Source of the DNA: Bacillota bacterium
GTDB lineage: Bacteria > Bacillota > Clostridia > Peptostreptococcales > Anaerovoracaceae
Direction of reading: 5' to 3'
DNA: 64,000 bases
NCBI GenBank assembly: GCA_029239605.1
Contig: JARBUO010000002.1
Span: 1-64,000 of the forward strand
Below the pieces are notes generated by a model. It was not told the DNA's origin and searched no databases. It was given only the letters and a program-made list of their open reading frames with translations. Position 1 is the stretch's first letter. The number at the start of each line of letters is the position of its first letter. The translations under genes and the position numbers were made by a program. Shown here in pieces: positions 1-8,513 of the stretch.

Positions 1-369
1 AAAGAAGCCCTGTGCCAAACCTCAGGATATTTTAGTGTGCCCCTGAGCAAGCTTTACGGAATGGCTACCTTTTATAAAGCGTTCAGCCTGAAAGCAAAAG
101 GAAAGAATATCATACGGGTCTGCGACGGAACAGCCTGCCACATTCGCTCCTCGTCGGTACTGCTGGAGGAGATTGAACAGCTTTTGCACTTGAAACCGGG
201 CGATACTTCAGAGGACGGAGTTTTTTCTCTGGAAACGGTTAGCTGCCTGGGGTCCTGCGCCCTGGCCCCGGTTTTGGTGGTAAATGAAGAATATTATGGG
301 AGTGTGACCCGCACGATGGTGGGAGAAATCCTGAGTCATTACGGAGGAAATGCAGATGAATGGGCATGA
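1..369 (+). CDS. NuoE/HndA-like [2Fe-2S] subunit, 5' truncated
   Basis: Reading in frame from base 1 gives the last ~122 residues of a thioredoxin-like [2Fe-2S] protein. This family (NuoE, HndA, HydC) relays electrons between an NAD(P)H-oxidising flavoprotein and a hydrogenase, formate dehydrogenase or complex I. The four cluster cysteines are visible as C-x4-C in VCDGTACH and C-x3-C in SCLGSCALAP. Family members run to about 155-165 residues, so roughly 40 residues lie before the window. The GTG at 37 is internal, because PLSKLYGMATFYK is a mid-protein family stretch. It overlaps the NuoF-like gene by 14 bases, so the two are surely co-transcribed. The catalytic partner is outside the window. 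Confidence 0.9.
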   Translation, partial: KEALCQTSGYFSVPLSKLYGMATFYKAFSLKAKGKNIIRVCDGTACHIRSSSVLLEEIEQLLHLKPGDTSEDGVFSLETVSCLGSCALAPVLVVNEEYYGSVTRTMVGEILSHYGGNADEWA

Positions 370-2164
370 TGTCACAAACATTGAAAAGATACTCGTCTGC
401 TGCGGTACCTGCTGCCTTGCAAATAACAGTATGGATATCGTCACCGGTCTGAGAGAGAAGATCCAGCAAGCGGGCCTTCCTCTTGAGGTGGTGCCCATGG
501 TCAAAGCAACCGGCTGCAGCGGACTTTGTGAGAATGGCCCCATCGTTCGGTTTCTGCCCGACGATCTTTGCTATTACAAGGTCAAGCCGGGCGATGTGGA
601 TGAGGTGTTCGAAAAGACGGTGCGGAACAATCAGGAGATCGACCGCTTAATGCATCGGGAGCCGGAGCAGCGGAATCGTGTCAGAACGAGAGAAGAAAAC
701 AGCTTCTATAAAAAACAGCTCAGAATTGCACTTAGAAATACTGGGGAAATCGATCCGTTCTCCATCCAGGATTACATGGATCGGGGAGGGTATTCGGCGG
801 CGGAAAGCGCTTTGAAGATGAACCCGGAGGAGATTCTTGCAGAAATCGAATGCTCCGGTCTTCGGGGAAGAGGAGGGGCAGGATTTCCAACGGGCAGAAA
901 ATGGAGACAGTGTGCCGGGATTGGGCGATATCCCAAATATATCATCTGCAACGGAGATGAAGGTGATCCGGGAGCGTTCATGGATCGATGCATTCTTGAG
1001 GGAGATCCCCATAGCGTCATTGAAGGGATGCTGATCGGGAGCTGGGCCGTAGGCTCAAATTCGGGATATCTCTATATCAGAAACGAGTACGGGCTGGCTG
1101 TGCGTACCATGGAAGAGGCCATCCGTCAGGCAAGGGAAAAAGGCTTTCTCGGGAAGAATGTCTTTGGCACTGGGTATGACTTTGATCTTCAGATCGTAAA
1201 GGGCGGAGGAGCCTTTGTCTGCGGAGAATCAACCGCCCTTATGGCCTCAATCGAGGGAAATACAGGAGAGCCGAGAGCAAAATATATCCGCTCGGTAGAA
1301 AAGGGATTATGGGGACAGCCAACCCTCTTAAACAATGTGGAAACCTGGGCCAATATTCCTGAAATTATCAATCGGGGAGGCAAATGGTTTTCTTCCATCG
1401 GAACGGAAAACAGCAAGGGAACCAAGGTATTTTCTCTGGTGGGAAAGGTGAAAAACAACGGGCTGGTGGAGGTTCCCATGGGAATCACTCTGCGGGAGCT
1501 GATCTTTGAGATCGGAGGAGGTATTATCGGAGAGCGAAGGTTCAAAGCCGTGCAGACAGGAGGTCCGTCGGGAGGCTGTATTCCGGAAGGTTTGCTGGAT
1601 ATGAAGGTTGATTTTGATTCTCTGGAAGCTGCTGATTCCATGATGGGTTCCGGAGGGATGATTGTCATGGATGACCGGACCTGTATGGTGGATACCGCTC
1701 GGTATTATCTCAATTTTCTCTCGGAGGAGTCCTGCGGAAAATGCGTGCCCTGCAGAGAGGGTCTGAGAAGAATGCTGGAAGTACTTGATGGAATTTCCGA
1801 GGGCAAAGGCACAGAGGAGGATCTGGACCTTTTGATCTGGCTGGGCTCTATGATGCAGGAGGCAGCGCTCTGCGGTCTGGGAAAGAGTGCCCCCAATCCG
1901 GTATTGTCTACCATAAAATACTTCCGTGAAGAGTATCTTGCTCACATTCAGGCTAAGCGCTGTCCTGCAGGGATCTGTAAGAAACTGACGACATTCCGCA
2001 TCCTTGGAGAAAAATGCACCGGCTGCGGACTCTGTAAAAAGAATTGCGGTGCTCTCGCGATCAGCGGGAAGCCCAGATTGGCGCATGTGATTGATGAGGA
2101 ACTCTGTACCCGCTGCGGAAACTGCATCGATGTATGTAGATTCCAGGCAGTGGAAATCGGATAG
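356..2164 (+). CDS. NuoF/HndC-like NADH-oxidising flavoprotein subunit
   Basis: About 602 residues, the size of the HndC/HydB form rather than the shorter NuoF of complex I. Domain order: an N-terminal thioredoxin-like [2Fe-2S] module (CCGTCC, then GCSGLCENG); the NADH/FMN-binding core with GRGGAGFPTGRKW near residue 170; the SLBB region; the N3-type [4Fe-4S] site in ESCGKCVPCREG with a later Cys in ALCGLGKSAPNP; and a C-terminal 2x[4Fe-4S] ferredoxin (CTGCGLCKKNC, CTRCGNCIDVC). It should oxidise or reduce NAD(P)H at FMN in the cytoplasm and pass electrons along Fe-S clusters, possibly by flavin-based bifurcation. GGAGG at 343-347 is too close to the ATG at 350 and well spaced for the ATG at 356, so I chose 356. 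Confidence 0.92.
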   Translation: MNGHDVTNIEKILVCCGTCCLANNSMDIVTGLREKIQQAGLPLEVVPMVKATGCSGLCENGPIVRFLPDDLCYYKVKPGDVDEVFEKTVRNNQEIDRLMHREPEQRNRVRTREENSFYKKQLRIALRNTGEIDPFSIQDYMDRGGYSAAESALKMNPEEILAEIECSGLRGRGGAGFPTGRKWRQCAGIGRYPKYIICNGDEGDPGAFMDRCILEGDPHSVIEGMLIGSWAVGSNSGYLYIRNEYGLAVRTMEEAIRQAREKGFLGKNVFGTGYDFDLQIVKGGGAFVCGESTALMASIEGNTGEPRAKYIRSVEKGLWGQPTLLNNVETWANIPEIINRGGKWFSSIGTENSKGTKVFSLVGKVKNNGLVEVPMGITLRELIFEIGGGIIGERRFKAVQTGGPSGGCIPEGLLDMKVDFDSLEAADSMMGSGGMIVMDDRTCMVDTARYYLNFLSEESCGKCVPCREGLRRMLEVLDGISEGKGTEEDLDLLIWLGSMMQEAALCGLGKSAPNPVLSTIKYFREEYLAHIQAKRCPAGICKKLTTFRILGEKCTGCGLCKKNCGALAISGKPRLAHVIDEELCTRCGNCIDVCRFQAVEIG

Positions 2165-2174
2165 GAGGTGCGGA

Positions 2175-3008
2175 ATGAAGGTAATCATTGACGGTTTGGC
2201 ATGTGAAGCAGAATCTGGAGAGTATCTTCTTCAGATTGCAAAAAGAAATCATATCAACATTCCAACCCTGTGTCATGAAGAGGCACTGGCGGGTCTTGCC
2301 ACCTGCAGAATCTGTATTGTGGAAGTGATGGATGCAAAGCGGACAGAAGTCGAGGGAGATGGACAGACGGAAAGGAGTGAAAAAAGAAAAATTGTCACTG
2401 CCTGTGTTTATCCTGTGGTTACAGAAATTGAAGTGATCACCAATTCAGAGAAGCTGAGAGACATGCGGAAAGCTATATTGACACTGCTGATGGCCAGAGC
2501 ACCGGAAAGTGATGCCATCGGTATGCTTGCGAAGGAATATGGCGTAGAACACAATCATCAATGGCTAACAAAGGACGATGAAAAATGCATCCTTTGCGGA
2601 CTGTGCGTCGCTGCCTGTGATAAAATGGGTACCGGTGCAATTGCTACTATCAATAGGGGGATCACAAGAAAAGTTTCTACACCCTTTGAAGAACCTGCAG
2701 AAAGCTGTATCGGATGTTGTTCCTGCGCGAGTGTTTGTCCCAGCGGAGCAATTCCTTTCACGGATCTTCACAGAAAAAGGACCATTTGGAATAAGGAATT
2801 TGATTTGGTTTCCTGTTCCTGGTGCGGTGAGATTATCGGCACCAAAGAACAGCTGGACTATGTGGGTAAAAGGATTGACCCTTCTCCTGATGAACACAGG
2901 ATTGGCCTTTCTGCTGATGCACACGGCAATGAAATGCTGTGTGAACATTGCAGGGCGGTCAGGGAGGCATCCCGTCTGAAATGGGTGAGGCAGAAGTCCC
3001 TTGCATAG
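2175..3008 (+). CDS. NuoG-N-terminal-like Fe-S electron-transfer subunit without a catalytic domain
   Basis: 277 residues, starting at the ATG 6 bases after TAGGAGGTG. The N-terminus is a plant-type [2Fe-2S] domain (CHEEALAGLATCRIC plus a later Cys in TACVYPV). A His/Cys-rich bridge follows, then two [4Fe-4S] motifs, CILCGLCVAACDK and CIGCCSCASVCPSGA. This is the layout of the N-terminus of NuoG, HndD or FdhA, but the protein ends without an H-cluster or molybdopterin domain. An extra C-terminal pair of CxxC motifs (CSWC, CEHC) could bind another cluster or zinc. It probably links the NuoEF-like pair to a separate catalytic enzyme encoded upstream of the window. It is the last gene of its operon, before a strong terminator. 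Confidence 0.85.
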   Translation: MKVIIDGLACEAESGEYLLQIAKRNHINIPTLCHEEALAGLATCRICIVEVMDAKRTEVEGDGQTERSEKRKIVTACVYPVVTEIEVITNSEKLRDMRKAILTLLMARAPESDAIGMLAKEYGVEHNHQWLTKDDEKCILCGLCVAACDKMGTGAIATINRGITRKVSTPFEEPAESCIGCCSCASVCPSGAIPFTDLHRKRTIWNKEFDLVSCSWCGEIIGTKEQLDYVGKRIDPSPDEHRIGLSADAHGNEMLCEHCRAVREASRLKWVRQKSLA

Positions 3009-3040
3009 ACCGAAACAATATTCGTGAGACAGCGGAGATA

Positions 3041-3080
3041 AAAAATCAAGAAGGTTGTGAACTGCCTTCTTGATTTTTGC
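3041..3080 (+). terminator. Intrinsic terminator of the Fe-S oxidoreductase operon
   Basis: A 14-bp stem (3041-3054 with 3065-3078, perfect through ATCAAGAAGG) and a 10-base loop, ending in a T5 run on the + strand. Because A runs precede the stem, it could also act on the minus strand. It lies 32 bases after the stop of the Fe-S subunit. Confidence 0.85.
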
Positions 3081-3201
3081 TTTTCAGAAAATGATTTGAC
3101 AAAATGGAACAGGGCCAAGGCGAAAACTTCTGATGCGAAAAACAGCTACCATAAAATGAAAGGAACCAGCAAAATTATCTTTGGGCGGCAAGTATTAATA
3201 C

Positions 3202-3230
3202 TTGACAGCACTGATGTTTTATGGTAAATT
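3202..3230 (+). promoter_or_regulatory. Sigma-A-type promoter for ylxM-ffh
   Basis: A perfect -35 TTGACA at 3202-3207, a 17-base spacer and TAAATT (4/6) at 3225-3230. It lies between the operon terminator at 3041-3080 and ylxM, so it should start the ylxM-ffh-rpsP transcript. The remaining sequence 3081-3200 shows no gene. Confidence 0.7.
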
Positions 3231-3284
3231 TACATGGTGTCAAGTAAAAACGCTTGCCAAATATGACGATAAGGCTGATTGCAG

Positions 3285-3641
3285 ATGTTTGATAAGATGA
3301 TAGAAATTAGTATGCTATATGATTTTTATGGTCAGTTGCTCACTGCAAAGCAGAAGGAAATACTGAAGCTTTACCATGAAGATAACTACTCACTGTCGGA
3401 GATTGCCGAAGAGTATGGCATTAGCAGGCAAGGGGTTCATGACGCGGTGAAAAAGGCTGAAAAAGCTTTGCACGAATATGAGAACAAACTGGGCCTTGTT
3501 GAAAAATTCATGGAGACGGAAGATGCGGTATCGGCAATCGACGTACAGATCGATGAGTTGATCCGGGAAAACAGTGAAAATGAAAAGCTTCGGTCAAAAC
3601 TGATGGACATTAAGTCCATTATCGACCGAATTAATGAATAA
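3285..3641 (+). CDS. ylxM: YlxM-family putative helix-turn-helix protein (UPF0122)
   Basis: 118 residues from the ATG at 3285. The MLYDFYGQLLTAKQKE start and the SLSEIAEEYGISRQGVHDAV helix-turn-helix (about residues 37-56) are the YlxM signature, which resembles sigma-factor region 4. A C-terminal coiled-coil follows. In other Firmicutes it is encoded with ffh and ftsY and is linked to the signal recognition particle. That context is kept here: ffh follows after 84 bases. An in-frame TTG at 3279 would add two residues; the ATG matches the family start better. ftsY and smc, often upstream, are absent. Confidence 0.9.
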   Translation: MFDKMIEISMLYDFYGQLLTAKQKEILKLYHEDNYSLSEIAEEYGISRQGVHDAVKKAEKALHEYENKLGLVEKFMETEDAVSAIDVQIDELIRENSENEKLRSKLMDIKSIIDRINE

Positions 3642-3725
3642 GAAATACTTCGTAAATTTGATAAGAGGATGATTCTGCGAATCGGTTCTATAGAGCCGCA
3701 GAGAATGTTATAAGGAGAGCCGCAT

Positions 3726-5063
3726 ATGGCATTTGAAGGACTATCAGAAAAACTGCAGGGAGTCTTTAAAAAACTCAAGGGCAAGGGAATTCTCTCGGAG
3801 GCGGATATTAATGAAGCTATGCGAGAGGTCAAGCTGGCGCTGCTGGAGGCCGACGTCAATTTTAAAGTCGTTAAACAGTTTGTTGACAGCGTCAAGGAAA
3901 AAGCTCTGGGTCAGGATGTTCTGGCCAGTCTGACACCTGCACAACAGGTAATCAAAATCGTAAATGACGAGCTGGTTACCCTCATGGGAGGGACAAACAG
4001 CAAGCTGACATATTCTCCAAGAGGATTTACGGTCATTTTAATGGCTGGTCTCCAGGGAACCGGTAAAACAACAACCTGCGGAAAGCTTGCAAATTACCTG
4101 AAAAAAAACGGGAAAAAACCTATGCTGGCAGCGTGTGATATTTATAGGCCCGCAGCCATCGATCAGCTGGAGATTGTAGGAAAGACAGTTGGAGTCCCCG
4201 TTTTCACCATGCGGGACTGCAAAGAGCCCGAGGTCATCGCTGAAAAAGCGATGAAGGAGGCGGAATACAAAGGTCATGACGTGCTGATTCTGGATACATC
4301 GGGCAGGCTTCATATCGATGATGAACTGATGGATGAACTTGTCAGGATTAAGCAAAGAACCAAGCCCCATGAGATCCTTCTTGTGGTAGATGCCATGACC
4401 GGTCAGGATGCGGTAAATGCGGCAACCGGCTTTAATGAAAGGCTAGGCATTGACGGAATCATTATGACGAAGCTGGACGGTGATACCCGAGGTGGTGCAG
4501 CTCTGTCTGCAAAGACCGTTACAGGCAAGCCCATCAAGTTTATCGGTGTCGGTGAAAAGTTCGACGCACTTGAGCCGTTCCACCCTGAACGTATGGCGTC
4601 CAGGATTCTGGGAATGGGCGATATGATGAGCCTGATTGAAAAGGCTCAGGAAAATTATGACGAAGAGAAAGCCGCTGAACTCGAAAAGAAGATGAAGAAA
4701 AACGAGTTCACGCTGGAAGATTTTCTGGATCAGATGGGACAGATAAGGAAGATGGGCGGACTGGCAAAGATCATGGATATGCTGCCGGGTATGAACGGCA
4801 AAGCCATGCAGGATGTCGATCTGGAAGGCGGAGAAAAAGAATTTTCTCAAATGGAAGCCATTATTCAGTCCATGACCAAGGCGGAACGGAAAGATCCTTC
4901 CCTCCTCAATGCAAGCAGAAGAAAGCGGATCGCAGCCGGAAGCGGTCAGCCGGTCAGCAAGATCAACAATTTGATCAAGCGGTATGAGGAAGCCAGAAAA
5001 ATGATGAAACAGTTCTCAAATGCCCCTAAATTCAAACGAAACAGAATGTTTAAGGGTTTTTAA
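3726..5063 (+). CDS. ffh: Signal recognition particle GTPase Ffh
   Basis: 445 residues, the usual length. Ffh binds the SRP RNA and signal peptides and delivers ribosomes to FtsY at the membrane. The N-terminal helical bundle (1-~95) starts MAFEGLSEKLQGVFKKL. The GTPase domain has GLQGTGKTTTCGKLA, DTSGRLH and TKLDGDTRGGAALS. The Met-rich M domain from about residue 310 carries MDMLPGMNG and the RNA-binding RRKRIAAGSG. An AAGGAGAG site precedes the start. It is followed by rpsP, as in most Clostridia. I see no SRP RNA gene in the window. Confidence 0.97.
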   Translation: MAFEGLSEKLQGVFKKLKGKGILSEADINEAMREVKLALLEADVNFKVVKQFVDSVKEKALGQDVLASLTPAQQVIKIVNDELVTLMGGTNSKLTYSPRGFTVILMAGLQGTGKTTTCGKLANYLKKNGKKPMLAACDIYRPAAIDQLEIVGKTVGVPVFTMRDCKEPEVIAEKAMKEAEYKGHDVLILDTSGRLHIDDELMDELVRIKQRTKPHEILLVVDAMTGQDAVNAATGFNERLGIDGIIMTKLDGDTRGGAALSAKTVTGKPIKFIGVGEKFDALEPFHPERMASRILGMGDMMSLIEKAQENYDEEKAAELEKKMKKNEFTLEDFLDQMGQIRKMGGLAKIMDMLPGMNGKAMQDVDLEGGEKEFSQMEAIIQSMTKAERKDPSLLNASRRKRIAAGSGQPVSKINNLIKRYEEARKMMKQFSNAPKFKRNRMFKGF

Positions 5064-5164
5064 GGTGATTAAATTCAGATACTGAGTTTAACATATATTT
5101 TAAAATCGTTTGTCAATGGAGTCAATTCGGGAAAATGACAGACAAAAAGAAGGAGGTGGAACAT

Positions 5165-5410
5165 ATGGCAGTAAAAATTAGACTGAAGAGAATGGGAGCA
5201 CACAAGAAGCCTTTTTATAGAGTAGTTGTAGCCGATTCCCGTTCACCAAGAGATGGAAAGTTTATTGAGGAGATAGGTTACTATAATCCTTTGACTGATC
5301 CGGCTGATGTCAAAATTGACAGCGAAAAGGCTAAGAAATGGATTTCAAACGGAGCTCAACCTACCGATACTGTAAAGAGTCTTTTCAAAAGATCAGGAAT
5401 TATAGGATAA
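5165..5410 (+). CDS. rpsP: 30S ribosomal protein S16
   Basis: 81 residues starting [19 protein letters not shown], the S16 signature; the body of the family fold ([20 protein letters not shown]) follows. AAGGAGGTGGA lies directly upstream of the ATG at 5165, which decides this start over an in-frame ATG at 5135 that would add ten non-homologous residues. S16 is an early-binding protein of the small subunit. It sits in the conserved order ffh-rpsP-khpA-rimM-trmD. Confidence 0.97.
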   Translation: MAVKIRLKRMGAHKKPFYRVVVADSRSPRDGKFIEEIGYYNPLTDPADVKIDSEKAKKWISNGAQPTDTVKSLFKRSGIIG

Positions 5411-5428
5411 GGAAAGCGGTGAAAACTT

Positions 5429-5659
5429 ATGGTAGAACTGGTTGAAGCTATTGCAAAATCACTTGTTGATAATCCTGATGCGGTTGAAGTCAAAGAGGTA
5501 GAAGGAAGACAGGCAATTATTATCGAATTGAAGGTTGCCCCGGATGACATGGGTAAGGTAATCGGCAAGCAAGGGAGAATCGCCAAAGCGCTTCGTACCG
5601 TCGTAAAAGCCGCAGCGACCAAAGCAAATAAAAAAGTGGTAGTAGAAATCGTTCAATAA
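5429..5659 (+). CDS. khpA: KH-domain RNA-binding protein KhpA
   Basis: 76 residues, almost entirely one KH domain, with the GxxG loop in VIGKQGRIAKAL. KhpA dimerises or pairs with KhpB (Jag) in Firmicutes and binds many transcripts, with effects on cell elongation and division. It begins 18 bases after rpsP, with GGAAAGCGG as a modest ribosome site. A strong hairpin follows at 5683, so transcription may be lowered before rimM. Confidence 0.95.
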   Translation: MVELVEAIAKSLVDNPDAVEVKEVEGRQAIIIELKVAPDDMGKVIGKQGRIAKALRTVVKAAATKANKKVVVEIVQ

Positions 5660-5682
5660 AGATTCTGCAATACTGCGTTCGT

Positions 5683-5718
5683 GGCACATATATCGGATAT
5701 ATGTGCCCGTATTTTTTG
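5683..5718 (+). terminator. Hairpin terminator or attenuator between khpA and rimM
   Basis: A perfect 11-bp inverted repeat (5683-5693 with 5697-5707) and a 3-base loop, then CGTATTTTTTG. I see no clear new promoter before rimM, so it may only partly stop transcription and set the ratio of rpsP-khpA to rimM-trmD. Confidence 0.75.
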
Positions 5719-5734
5719 ATATAGCAGACAAAAC

Positions 5735-5806
5735 GGGACAGCAGGGGGCGAAGCGAGCCTGCGGCCAAGGGCGGTTGGGTTCCCTGGCGGAAGTGGCGAA
5801 TCCACT
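5735..5806. repeat. GC-rich intergenic element, possible copy 1 of a dispersed repeat
   Basis: A GC-rich patch between the hairpin at 5683 and rimM, containing ACGGGACAGCAGGGGGCGAA. A similar element occurs at 53910-53967 (ACGGACAGCAGGGAGCAAAC), again in a gap between ribosome/RNA-related genes. Both hold short internal complementary blocks and neither carries a plausible coding sequence. The length of the matching part is about 25 bases, with looser similarity beyond it. Confidence 0.45.
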
Positions 5807-5824
5807 TTTTGAGATAGAGGAATT

Positions 5825-6322
5825 ATGGAAAAGATAAAAATCGGACAAGTTGTCAATGTTGTCGGACTGAAAGGTGAACTGAAGGTATATCACTATTCTG
5901 ATTATAAAGAGCGCTTTGAGGAGCTGTCTGAAATCTATCTGGATCAGAGACTGGTCAAGATAGAAGGCGTTCGTTATATGAAGGATATGGTAATTTTAAA
6001 GCTTGCGGGCATCAATGACAGGACAGAAGCTGAAAAACATAAGGGAAAGGATCTGCTCATCGAGAAAAAGGATGTGCGGGTGCTTCCGGAGGATACCTAT
6101 TATATCTTTGATCTGATTGGTCTTTCAGTGCAGGATGAGCGTGGAGCTGCTTTGGGTACGCTCTGCGATGTGATTCAAAATACCTCTCAGGATTTGTATG
6201 AGGTAGAAAAACAAGACGGTAAAAAATTCATGATCCCCGCTGTGGATGAATTTATTCTGAAGATTGATATGGAAAACAAAGTAATGACCGTCAGACTGAT
6301 CGAAGGTCTGGCAGAACTTTAA
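5825..6322 (+). CDS. rimM: 16S rRNA processing protein RimM
   Basis: 165 residues. The N-terminal RimM domain starts KIGQVVNVVGLKGELKVYHYSD, and the C-terminal PRC-barrel follows with YYIFDLIGLSV and FMIPAVDEFI. RimM binds S19 and helps mature the 30S head. GAGG at 5816-5819 precedes the ATG. It is followed by trmD after 80 bases, the standard pair. Confidence 0.96.
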   Translation: MEKIKIGQVVNVVGLKGELKVYHYSDYKERFEELSEIYLDQRLVKIEGVRYMKDMVILKLAGINDRTEAEKHKGKDLLIEKKDVRVLPEDTYYIFDLIGLSVQDERGAALGTLCDVIQNTSQDLYEVEKQDGKKFMIPAVDEFILKIDMENKVMTVRLIEGLAEL

Positions 6323-6402
6323 GGATAAACCGCTTTGATTGATTTGGATGAGCGTCTGGGAAAAAGGCCATTTCCTTTTCACTGAGCGGACAGGATGGAA
6401 AT

Positions 6403-7149
6403 ATGAAAATAGATGTTTTAACCTTATTCCCCGAAATGTTTCGCCCAGTTACAGAAGAAAGCATCTTGGGACGAGCAAACGAAAACGGGGTTTTGGATAT
6501 CCGACTGACGAATATCAGAGATTTCAGTCAAAATAAACATAAAAAGGCGGACGATTATCCCTTTGGCGGCGGGGCTGGAATGGTGATGCTTGCGGACCCG
6601 GTTTTTCGCGCGCTGGAGCATGTGGAAGCCCAAGGAAAAAGGATTCTGTATATGTCCCCAAGAGGCAGGCTGCTTGACAAGGAACTGGTCGGCGAACTTT
6701 CTCACTGTTCAGATCTGGTCATTTTATGCGGTCACTATGAAGGGATCGATCAAAGGATTATCGATCATTGGGATATGGAAGAGGTTTCTGTGGGAGACTA
6801 TATTCTTACAGGAGGTGAGCTTCCCGCTATGATTCTTATCGATGCTGTAGCGCGATTGATTCCTGAGGTTCTTGGAAGCAGTAATGCCCACCATGAGGAA
6901 TCCATCTATTCGGGCCTTTTGGAATATCCGCAATATACAAAACCCAGGGCGTATGCCGGTATGGAGGTTCCTGAGGTTCTTGTTTCAGGAAATCATAAAC
7001 TAATTCATCTGTGGCAGTATGAGAAATCTCTGGAATTGACGAGGCTGCGAAGGCCCGATCTTTGGGAAAACTATCTGAAGGCAGAAAAAAATTTAACAAA
7101 GGACGAGAAGAAAATCCTGCAGAAAATGCTGGAATCCGCTGATGGATGA
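6403..7149 (+). CDS. trmD: tRNA (guanine-N1)-methyltransferase TrmD
   Basis: 248 residues, the usual length. TrmD makes m1G37 in tRNAs with a G at 36 and so prevents +1 frameshifting. The start MKIDVLTLFPEMF, the DDYPFGGGAGMVM stretch, and the trefoil-knot SAM site (LCGHYEGIDQRI, SVGDYILTGGELP) are all intact. rplS (L19), which normally follows trmD, is absent; an HlyD-like gene takes its place. Confidence 0.97.
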   Translation: MKIDVLTLFPEMFRPVTEESILGRANENGVLDIRLTNIRDFSQNKHKKADDYPFGGGAGMVMLADPVFRALEHVEAQGKRILYMSPRGRLLDKELVGELSHCSDLVILCGHYEGIDQRIIDHWDMEEVSVGDYILTGGELPAMILIDAVARLIPEVLGSSNAHHEESIYSGLLEYPQYTKPRAYAGMEVPEVLVSGNHKLIHLWQYEKSLELTRLRRPDLWENYLKAEKNLTKDEKKILQKMLESADG

Positions 7150-7240
7150 CAGTTGAATCGACAGAGATTCTAATATATAATTGATAGAGCATACGAAAGG
7201 CATGCATTAATTAAGGATTTGGCGGAGGTTAGGACAGGCT

Positions 7241-8437
7241 ATGAAAACACGAAACAGGTTGATGATGCTGTTTTTTTCCACCTTGGTCATCCTTTTTGTC
7301 ATTATTTACGTGTTTCCGAATGTAACCGGTGCGCTAAAAAAAACGGAGATCATACAATATGGAAGCATCCAGGTAACAGATCATGTTACAGCGTATCTGG
7401 TGCGGAACGAAACCGTTTATTTTGCAAATAAAACCGGCAGCATCCACTACAATGTCAAAGAAGGCGAGATGGTGCGAAAGGGTGTTAAAATTCTTGATAT
7501 TGCATCCGGGGCACAAGGAGAAGAAGAAAGCAGTTATAGTAAGATTACAGATCGCATTTCCCGATTCAATGGCGGTGAAAGCATTTTCAGTGATGATCTG
7601 AAGCAAATTAAAGCGCAGATTGCAAAGCTGGAAGCAAAGCAGAGCGAAGCACTGAGTGAGGGGGAAATCGATCAGGCTGAGCGTTTTGCCCAGCAGATTG
7701 AGAGGCTGAACCAAAAAAGGGATTACATACAGGCAACAGATTCTGCAGCAAGAGAAGAAATTATGCAGCACAACCAAACCATTAACAACCCCGCGGGAGT
7801 GATTCCCCAGGATTATATCAGTGGCTCAACCGGAATCATCAGCTATTATATCGATGGTTATGAATCGGAGTTTACGCCGGAAAACATGGCACTGCTGAGC
7901 CGGGATAAGGTGGATGGATTGAGCATTGAAGTTCAGAATCTGGCCAGAGAGACAACACAGGCAAAAGAACCGCTTTACAAGGTTGTGGATAACAAGTTCT
8001 GGTATGCGGTATTCTGGGTAGCTCCTGAAAATATCGTGAAATATGAAAAAGGGAAAACTGCGACGATCAATCTTCCGCTGGGACAAGTGGAAGGGAAGAT
8101 TTACGATGTTGTGGATGCCGGTAATGAATTTCTTGTAATTCTTGAATTCAATCGATATTATGAGGAATTTGCTCAGATCAGAAAAATCGAAGCAGATGTC
8201 GTGACATCAGATTATAAGGGCCTAACTATTAAAAATGAAAGTATTACCACAAAGGATGGTCAGCCGGGTGTCTATGTCAAGGATAAGAAAGGAGAGTACG
8301 TCTTTAAGCCTGTTAAAATTATTACAAGCGATGGAGAATGGTCTCTTGCAGAGGTATCCTATTTTTACACCGATAATGGTGCCACAAAGGTGGAAACAGT
8401 AAATATCTATGATGAAATTTTAAAAAACCCTAAATAA
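7241..8437 (+). CDS. HlyD-like membrane-anchored protein of the division cluster
   Basis: 398 residues. There is a single N-terminal membrane segment (about 7-28, LMMLFFSTLVILFVIIYVF) with the rest outside. A biotinyl-lipoyl-like strand region (NKTGSIHYNVKEGEMVRKG) comes before a short coiled coil (about 110-170) and a beta-rich C-terminal half. This is the plan of an efflux adaptor (HlyD/RND family), but no ABC or RND transporter gene is adjacent. Proteins of this kind recur in Clostridia directly before ylmE-sepF-ylmG, which suggests an envelope role near the septum rather than export; that is inference. Ribosome site GGCGGAGG is at 7221-7228. Confidence 0.75.
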   Translation: MKTRNRLMMLFFSTLVILFVIIYVFPNVTGALKKTEIIQYGSIQVTDHVTAYLVRNETVYFANKTGSIHYNVKEGEMVRKGVKILDIASGAQGEEESSYSKITDRISRFNGGESIFSDDLKQIKAQIAKLEAKQSEALSEGEIDQAERFAQQIERLNQKRDYIQATDSAAREEIMQHNQTINNPAGVIPQDYISGSTGIISYYIDGYESEFTPENMALLSRDKVDGLSIEVQNLARETTQAKEPLYKVVDNKFWYAVFWVAPENIVKYEKGKTATINLPLGQVEGKIYDVVDAGNEFLVILEFNRYYEEFAQIRKIEADVVTSDYKGLTIKNESITTKDGQPGVYVKDKKGEYVFKPVKIITSDGEWSLAEVSYFYTDNGATKVETVNIYDEILKNPK

Positions 8438-8474
8438 AAATTTGCCGTAATTCTATAGCGGTTACAGCAAATTT
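8438..8474 (+). promoter_or_regulatory. Inverted repeat between the HlyD-like gene and ylmE
   Basis: AAATTTGC at 8438-8445 pairs with GCAAATTT at 8467-8474, extended inside by GTAA/TTAC after one mismatch. There is no U-tract on the + strand, so it looks more like a processing or attenuating hairpin than a full terminator. Confidence 0.4.
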
Positions 8475-8513
8475 CAGCTATCATTATAACCCTAACGAAG
8501 AGGTGGGTCGATC

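Noticed and set aside
1328-2188. Long minus-strand ORF opposite the NuoF-like gene
   Set aside because: The + strand encodes a complete flavoprotein with all cluster motifs; the antisense ORF has no ribosome site or family motif.
5459-5893. Minus-strand ORFs over khpA and the 5735 element
   Set aside because: Shadows of khpA and of the GC-rich repeat; no start signal or homology.
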